Of a stretch of 64,000 nt of DNA, positions 59,901 through 64,000 are shown piece after piece. This DNA comes from Corella eumyota (Eukaryota > Chordata > Ascidiacea > Phlebobranchia > Corellidae): contig OY720099.1 of NCBI GenBank assembly GCA_963082875.1, positions 19,821,066 to 19,885,065 on the forward strand. The letters run 5' to 3'. Every line of letters starts with the position of its first letter. Positions within the stretch are counted from its first letter, which is position 1. A program made the translations under genes and the position numbers. A model generated the notes under the pieces. That model did no database searches. It had not been told where the DNA came from and saw only the letters and a list, made by a program, of their open reading frames with translations.

Positions 59901-62900
59901 GTTAAATTTGTCTTAATTTAAAATGTTATCTTTTTTAGCAACTGATGCAATGCCAGCTGCTCCACCGAGGGAAAAACACAATCAACAACAACAACAGCAA
60001 CAAAAACAACAACATCAACAACAACATGATGATACATCGAGCACAAGCAGTTCTGAACCCGAACCCCCCATAATTGCCCCTAAACCCCCCCAGCAAAGGG
60101 GCAAAGTTGAACCAATTAGAGGAAAACAAGAAATACCAGCTGGAAGATTTGACCCACAATCATTTTTAAAGTAAATTTTATTAAATTTAATTTTTGATTT
60201 ATTTTACATATTTTTAAATTAAATTTTTTCACCCAGAAATCGGATCCGGACCTTGAACAAGGTTCCCGCAGATGAGGTTCATAATGATCCGGTACCGGCC
60301 CCACAAACGGCACCAATGCAGTACCATCAACCGCCCAGGGAACCAAGTCCTGAGCCAATCAGGTTAGAAACAAAAAATTAAATTATTTACTACTTATAAA
60401 TATATACGTTTAAATTTTTAATAATTAAAAAAATTTTTAAAACTTTTAGCTTCCCCCCAAAAACCCCTGTTAATATAAATATTCCCCCGAAAACCCCTGT
60501 TAATATAAACATACCCCCAAAAACCCCTCTTAGTGAAACTCAGGATCAAAAGAGAATTCTCTCTTACACGACAGCAAAGCCTTTCTCGAGGTACAATTGC
60601 ATGGTGTATGGTGTTTGCTGGTTGTATATTGTGGTGTTTGCTGGTTGTATTTTAGTGTTCAGTGGCTGATATATTGGTGTATGCTGGCCAAGAATTTATG
60701 AAATGTATGGTGATGTTTGGTGGTCATGTTAATTGGTTCCTTGTATATTGGTGTTTGGTTGCATTATTGGTGTTTTAGCAACTGTTTTAAAGAATTAAAA
60801 CTGTGGTAATGGTAAAAAACTGGTGTTTTTTGTAAACAGTGCTGGTTATGTATGGTAATGGTGGCAAAATACTGGTTCTATTGGTATGTTTATTGTTAGT
60901 GATGGTAAGGTATTTGTTTTTGGTGTAAACTTGTTTAAAAAAATGTCAGGTTTGCATGTGAAAGGGGGCAACGTTTAAATTAACTTTAACGCGATAACAA
61001 CTAACAACTAAAGGTGCTCAGTTAAAAGAAAAATAAATATTTACATTTATTACCATTAACTTACAGGTGGCCATAAAACCTTAACCTTTAACATTTAGTT
61101 TAAGTTAAATATTATCGGTTAGAAACCTAACTTAAACTTGATTTAATTTTTTAGGCCAACTCAGAATGCACCAGAACCACAACCAATTTACTCACAAGTC
61201 AATAAAAACAGGTAATTTGTTGATTTTTGTAGATTTGTAGCAAATTATCGTTTTTGTTCTTTTTTTTAAACCCAGATATCTAAAATTTTTATGCTTAGTA
61301 AGTTAAGTAAACTTTCCAATGTTTAAAGCCTAATTTTTACCCCCTTTTTACTCAGGAACCCCCCTCCCCAAGATAGAAGGGAGTCGACCCAGCGAGATTA
61401 TGCGACAGAAATCGACACTTTCATCTCAAATGACCCCCACAGGAGGCAGCCAAGACCCAACAATAATAGGTATAAAAAAAATAAAATTTTTATCATGAAA
61501 AAAAAGTTTTTGGTAACTTTTAATTTATATAATTTTTTGCTTGCAGGCCCGAACCATCACAACCAAACAGATACGAACCACAACAGAAATATGAACCACC
61601 CCAAAAATACGAACCACCCCAAAAATACGAACCACCCCAAAAATACGAACCACCCCAAAAATACGAACCACCCCAGAAATACGAACCAGCTCATAAGTAC
61701 GAACCACCCCAGAAATATGAACCACCTCAAAAATATGAACCAGCTCGTAAACATGAACCAGTGAACACCAATACTTATAACAGATTTGCTGGTTCGAACC
61801 AACCAAAAGTGGAATCAAAACCATATCAGCCATACAGGTAAAAAATTATAAGATTTACTTTAATTTGAGGAAGTCAACTTTACGACCCAACATAGAGTGA
61901 CATCAGCTACCCAGACCCAGGTATAAGTTGCCTGTGGCAGTTTAAGATGTTATAGATTATAAAGGCCTGATAATTATAAGCTGGTGTTTAAATGCTGGCT
62001 CAGCAAGAGTTTGTGGCGTTTATAGCACCTTACTCAAGGGCCAATCCAGTTTTTCACTGGCATTATTGTTTTTGCTTGTAATCAACTTGGTACTATTAAC
62101 TTTTTTGTTTGGTATTCTCCTATAGTAACCACTAACTAACTCTTTTAACTTTCTAGCAAACCGCAAGGCTACAAACCTCCAGTTTCAAACGGAACTCAAC
62201 CTCCACAAAAATCCAAGTTTGTTCAGGATAACTACAAGGGGTATATGAGCCAAATTAAACCAAGGTTAACTTTTCTTTATCATCTTATATAATAGAGCTT
62301 GGTGAATAATATATATATATGTCCAATTTATAGGGCTTCAAAATAAATAAAAACTGTCATTTGTGTTGCATGGGTGAATTATTGCTGGCAAATATTGGTT
62401 GAGAGTTGCGACCATATTACAACAATTAAAATCTTAAAAAAAAGTAAATCTCCAAACCTACTATGTTACTTATTTGGCCTTGTTTATTTTTACATTTCTT
62501 TACCTAACCTTTAAAATCCCACATTAAAAAAATAAATTAAATGTTTTTCCCAACAGCTCTTACAGTGCTCGACCATATAAACCAGTTGGTGGTTTAAGTG
62601 GTCCACCAGCAACCAATTATAAGAATGGTCCAACAAAAGACCATATGTATGATAGTGGTGTAGATACTTATGACAATGCTAAACCAAAGAAACAGGAACC
62701 AGCTCCATTAAGGTAAATTTGGTTCTTTTCTAGAATTTATTAAAATTTTCGAATTTTTATTTTAAAATTTTTTTTAGTCCATCAACGATAGAAGAAGATG
62801 ACCCCCAAGTGGTTGCCACGGCGAGGGGGGTTTTTGATAGCAACGGCGGTGTCCTAAGTTCGGTGGAAACAGGGGTGTCGATTGTTATCCCCAAGGGGGC

Positions 62901-63202
62901 GATACGACCCGGGGTTCGACAAGAAATTTATTTTAAAGTTTGTCGTGACAACACTGCTCTCCCACCTTTGGATAAAGACAAAGGTAAAATGGATTTTTTT
63001 CTTTTTTTTTTATTAAAATTTTTTTTTGTCGACTAATAATTAATTTTATAAATTTTAATTTTTTTAGGAGAGACTCTCTTATCCCCTCTAGTGATGTGCG
63101 GACCCCACGGCCTTCAGTTCGACCACCCGGTGGAGCTGCGACTTCCTCATTGTGCGTCAATGTCCCAACAAGGATGGTCCTTCAACCTCAAAACCTCAAC
63201 AG
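50980..63202 (+). CDS. TJP1: TJP1/ZO-1 tight junction scaffold (MAGUK), 3' end outside window
   Basis: Thirty coding exons join in phase for about 1506 aa; starts: 50980, 51557, 52360, 52716, 52892, 53120, 54231, 54675, 55164, 55503, 56228, 56720, 57086, 57584, 57905, 58080, 58597, 59055, 59295, 59547, 59939, 60237, 60450, 61155, 61356, 61547, 62157, 62557, 62778, 63068. Domains: PDZ1 (about 8-95, [13 protein letters not shown]), Arg/Ser-rich linker (about 105-280), PDZ2 (312-385), PDZ3 (508-590, [14 protein letters not shown]), SH3 (597-670), guanylate-kinase-like domain (717-885, [17 protein letters not shown]), acidic patch, Gln-rich and YEPPQK-repeat tail (1216-1275), ZU5 from about 1395 ([28 protein letters not shown]). 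ZO proteins tie claudins and occludin to actin; the ZU5 domain points to ZO-1 rather than ZO-2/3. The last exon stops at a GT donor mid-ZU5, so at least one exon lies beyond the edge. A GC-rich RS linker resembles that of vertebrate ZO-2. Confidence 0.94.
51285..51460 (+). mobile_element. Foldback/MITE family C
   Basis: CCCTACCGTCGGCATTTTAA, CACCACAAGAGGCAGTTTTA, CATC-type end with AAGCTT. TJP1 intron 1. Confidence 0.74.
52037..52095. other. Stem-loop in TJP1 intron 2
   Basis: ATTGTTACATCACAGTCAC pairs with GTGACTGTGATATAACAAT with one A-C mismatch over 19 bp; the loop is about 21 nt. Confidence 0.5.
52400..53040 (+). repeat. RS-dipeptide-rich linker of TJP1 (exons 3-5)
   Basis: Exons 3-5 encode dense [14 protein letters not shown] and RRSRSRS runs between PDZ1 and PDZ2. 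The DNA is built on short AGTCGTGA/AGGTCACG words, suggesting growth by slippage. Introns at 52647-52715 and 52818-52891 interrupt it. Confidence 0.8.
53882..53948. other. Stem-loop in TJP1 intron 6
   Basis: A 13-bp perfect core (GTAGAAAGTACTA and its complement) extends with one small bulge towards TTTGTG/CACAAA; the loop is about 25 nt. Either a tiny foldback element or a structured RNA. Confidence 0.5.
56508..56690 (+). mobile_element. Foldback/MITE family C
   Basis: CCCTACGGACGGTATTTTAA, CACCACAAATGGCAGTTTTA, ATCATCCACTAAGCATC. TJP1 intron 11. Confidence 0.75.
58240..58290 (+). mobile_element. Foldback/MITE family C, fragment
   Basis: TGTAATATGGTCGCAACTAT and GTAATTCACCC only. TJP1 intron 16. 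Confidence 0.5.
58340..58500 (+). mobile_element. Second SINE-like family (B), diverged
   Basis: Old head with a recognisable CACATCACAACAGCAGACCC and AATAAAACTACAAAACCTAT end. In TJP1 intron 16. Confidence 0.6.
59783..59905 (+). mobile_element. Foldback/MITE family C
   Basis: GTAATTGTTGTAATATGGTT, ATAATTTACCCACGCACCAA. TJP1 intron 20. Confidence 0.7.
60451..60534 (+). repeat. In-frame 30-nt repeat (PPKTPVNIN) in TJP1 exon 23
   Basis: Two full units and a truncated third of (F/I)PPKTPVNIN, with period 30 nt. Confidence 0.85.
61572..61751 (+). repeat. Ten 18-nt units encoding YEPPQK in TJP1 exon 26
   Basis: Exactly 180 nt, or ten 6-residue units: YEPQQK, five [12 protein letters not shown], two YEPPQK and YEPARK, followed by a decayed HEP. 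The middle units are identical at DNA level, so recent expansion is likely. The long minus-strand frames here are shadows. Confidence 0.93.
61860..62045 (-). mobile_element. tRNA-derived SINE, family A, reverse, head missing
   Basis: Diverged core and tail. In TJP1 intron 26, the only family-A copy I found in TJP1. Confidence 0.75.
62282..62440 (-). mobile_element. Foldback/MITE family C
   Basis: ACTGTCATTTGTGTTGCATG, GAGTTGCGACCATATTACAA. TJP1 intron 27. Confidence 0.73.
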
Positions 63203-64000
63203 GTGTTCACAGTGTTTCCCCCAACACTGATAAACACCACTCTCCATGCTACCAAGCCACACACACACATTTTTTTATTTGGAAACACTTTTTTGCCCTA
63301 AATTTTACAATTTTTTGCCAAACATTTTCAAAATTTCAACTTTTTTTAACAATTTTGTTTAATAATTAAATCTAAATTGGCATTCATCTAAATTTTGATT
63401 AATTTTAATTTTATAATCTTCAAACTTAAGTTTTCCAAATTTAAAATGACACAAATCATGAACAAGAGTCTTAACCTAATGCGACACATGTCATCTCATT
63501 GTCTGCCACACAGTCACAACTCCTGTGCACAATCATAAATAATTTCCCTTTGAAAAAAAAAACAATAATTTTAAGAAAATAAACAATTAAATTTGAACAA
63601 CAGAAAATGCCTTGGCGAGTGGTTGTTTAAAACAAACAAAACACATTTTAAATAACTTTGATGTTGTACCCAACCCCCACCCTATACATAATAGAAAACA
63701 CCATACAACTACAACTCGCCACACACATAAAAACATATTTTAATAACTTAAATGTATGTGCCCTACCCAAACATACTTGCATCGAAACACTAAAAAATAC
63801 AAAACTTTTAAAAACTGTATACAAAGATAACTTTATCCAAAACTTACAAAACTATACAAAACTTTAAGTTTTAAAAAAAAAAATACAAAACTTTTAAGCT
63901 GTATACATAGATAACTTTAACTTAAAACAAACACCACTCGCACAAAACATTGATTCCACAAACAAACCAAAACATTAGTTTCAACAAACCAAGGGGCTGA
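63203..64000 (+). other. TJP1 intron at window edge
   Basis: AT- and CA-rich with no exon that continues ZU5. Contains a direct repeat of about 43 bp (63793-63838 and 63879-63921, words ACAAAACTTTTAA and TATACA). Confidence 0.55.

Noticed and set aside
61525-61833. Long minus-strand frames rich in VVRIFG-type repeats
   Set aside because: They are the antisense of the YEPPQK minisatellite in TJP1 exon 26.
1-64000. LTR, virus-like or Polinton-type elements; CRISPR arrays; bacterial operons
   Set aside because: Looked for reverse transcriptase, integrase, capsid or polymerase motifs and regular spacer arrays; saw none. Direct repeats are short intronic duplications.

Overview
The window looks like nuclear DNA of a tunicate, most likely Ciona. 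It is AT-rich, and it carries compact vertebrate-type genes split into many small exons. It is also peppered with short tRNA-derived SINEs and small foldback elements. The species call rests on this gene and repeat style and on memory of Ciona genes; no search was run. I recognised seven protein genes and placed their splice sites by hand. Six have every exon joined in frame from ATG to stop. The seventh, TJP1/ZO-1, runs off the right edge.

Layout. 120-3402 (+) is MARCHF5, a mitochondrial RING-CH E3 ligase. 4218-8211 (+) is TRMT6, the non-catalytic subunit of the tRNA m1A58 methyltransferase. 8773-11642 (-) is ketohexokinase (KHK), convergent with TRMT6. 12708-14374 (+) is NDUFA12, a complex I accessory subunit that is head-to-head with KHK across about 1.1 kb. 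15938-28714 (+) is an ADGRA-type adhesion GPCR with LRRs, Ig, HRM, GAIN-like region and 7TM; it has 31 exons, 1472 aa and ends in the PDZ ligand ETSV. 30120-45061 (+) is a PTP-PEST phosphatase (PTPN12/18/22 type) with 20 exons and 1050 aa. An unrecognised lysine-rich antisense gene (about 43445-44215, -) is nested in its 2.9 kb intron 18. From 50980 (+) to the window edge is TJP1/ZO-1 (PDZ1, RS-rich linker, PDZ2, PDZ3, SH3, GUK, repeat-rich tail, start of ZU5), with a TATA/CCAAT/CRE promoter near 48.37-48.49 kb.

Repeats. A tRNA-headed SINE of about 270 bp occurs at least 28 times. A second, shorter SINE-like family has about 5 copies. A foldback/MITE family has about 12 copies, including one 210-bp near-perfect palindrome. 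There are three other MITE-like elements, one with a clear 8-bp target duplication, and a dispersed repeat pair near 41.1 and 48.1 kb. No LTR or virus-like element and no CRISPR array was seen; tRNA-like stretches are SINE heads.

Functional links. MARCHF5, KHK, TRMT6 and NDUFA12 are housekeeping or metabolic genes. The right two thirds holds three consecutive same-strand genes for cell adhesion and junction signalling (ADGRA, PTP-PEST, ZO-1). No single undescribed system stands out. The best leads are the nested antisense gene, a Tyr-motif ladder in the PTP-PEST tail, a Cys/His repeat in the ADGRA tail, recurrent CRE palindromes upstream of genes, a GC-AG intron, and two intronic hairpins in TJP1.
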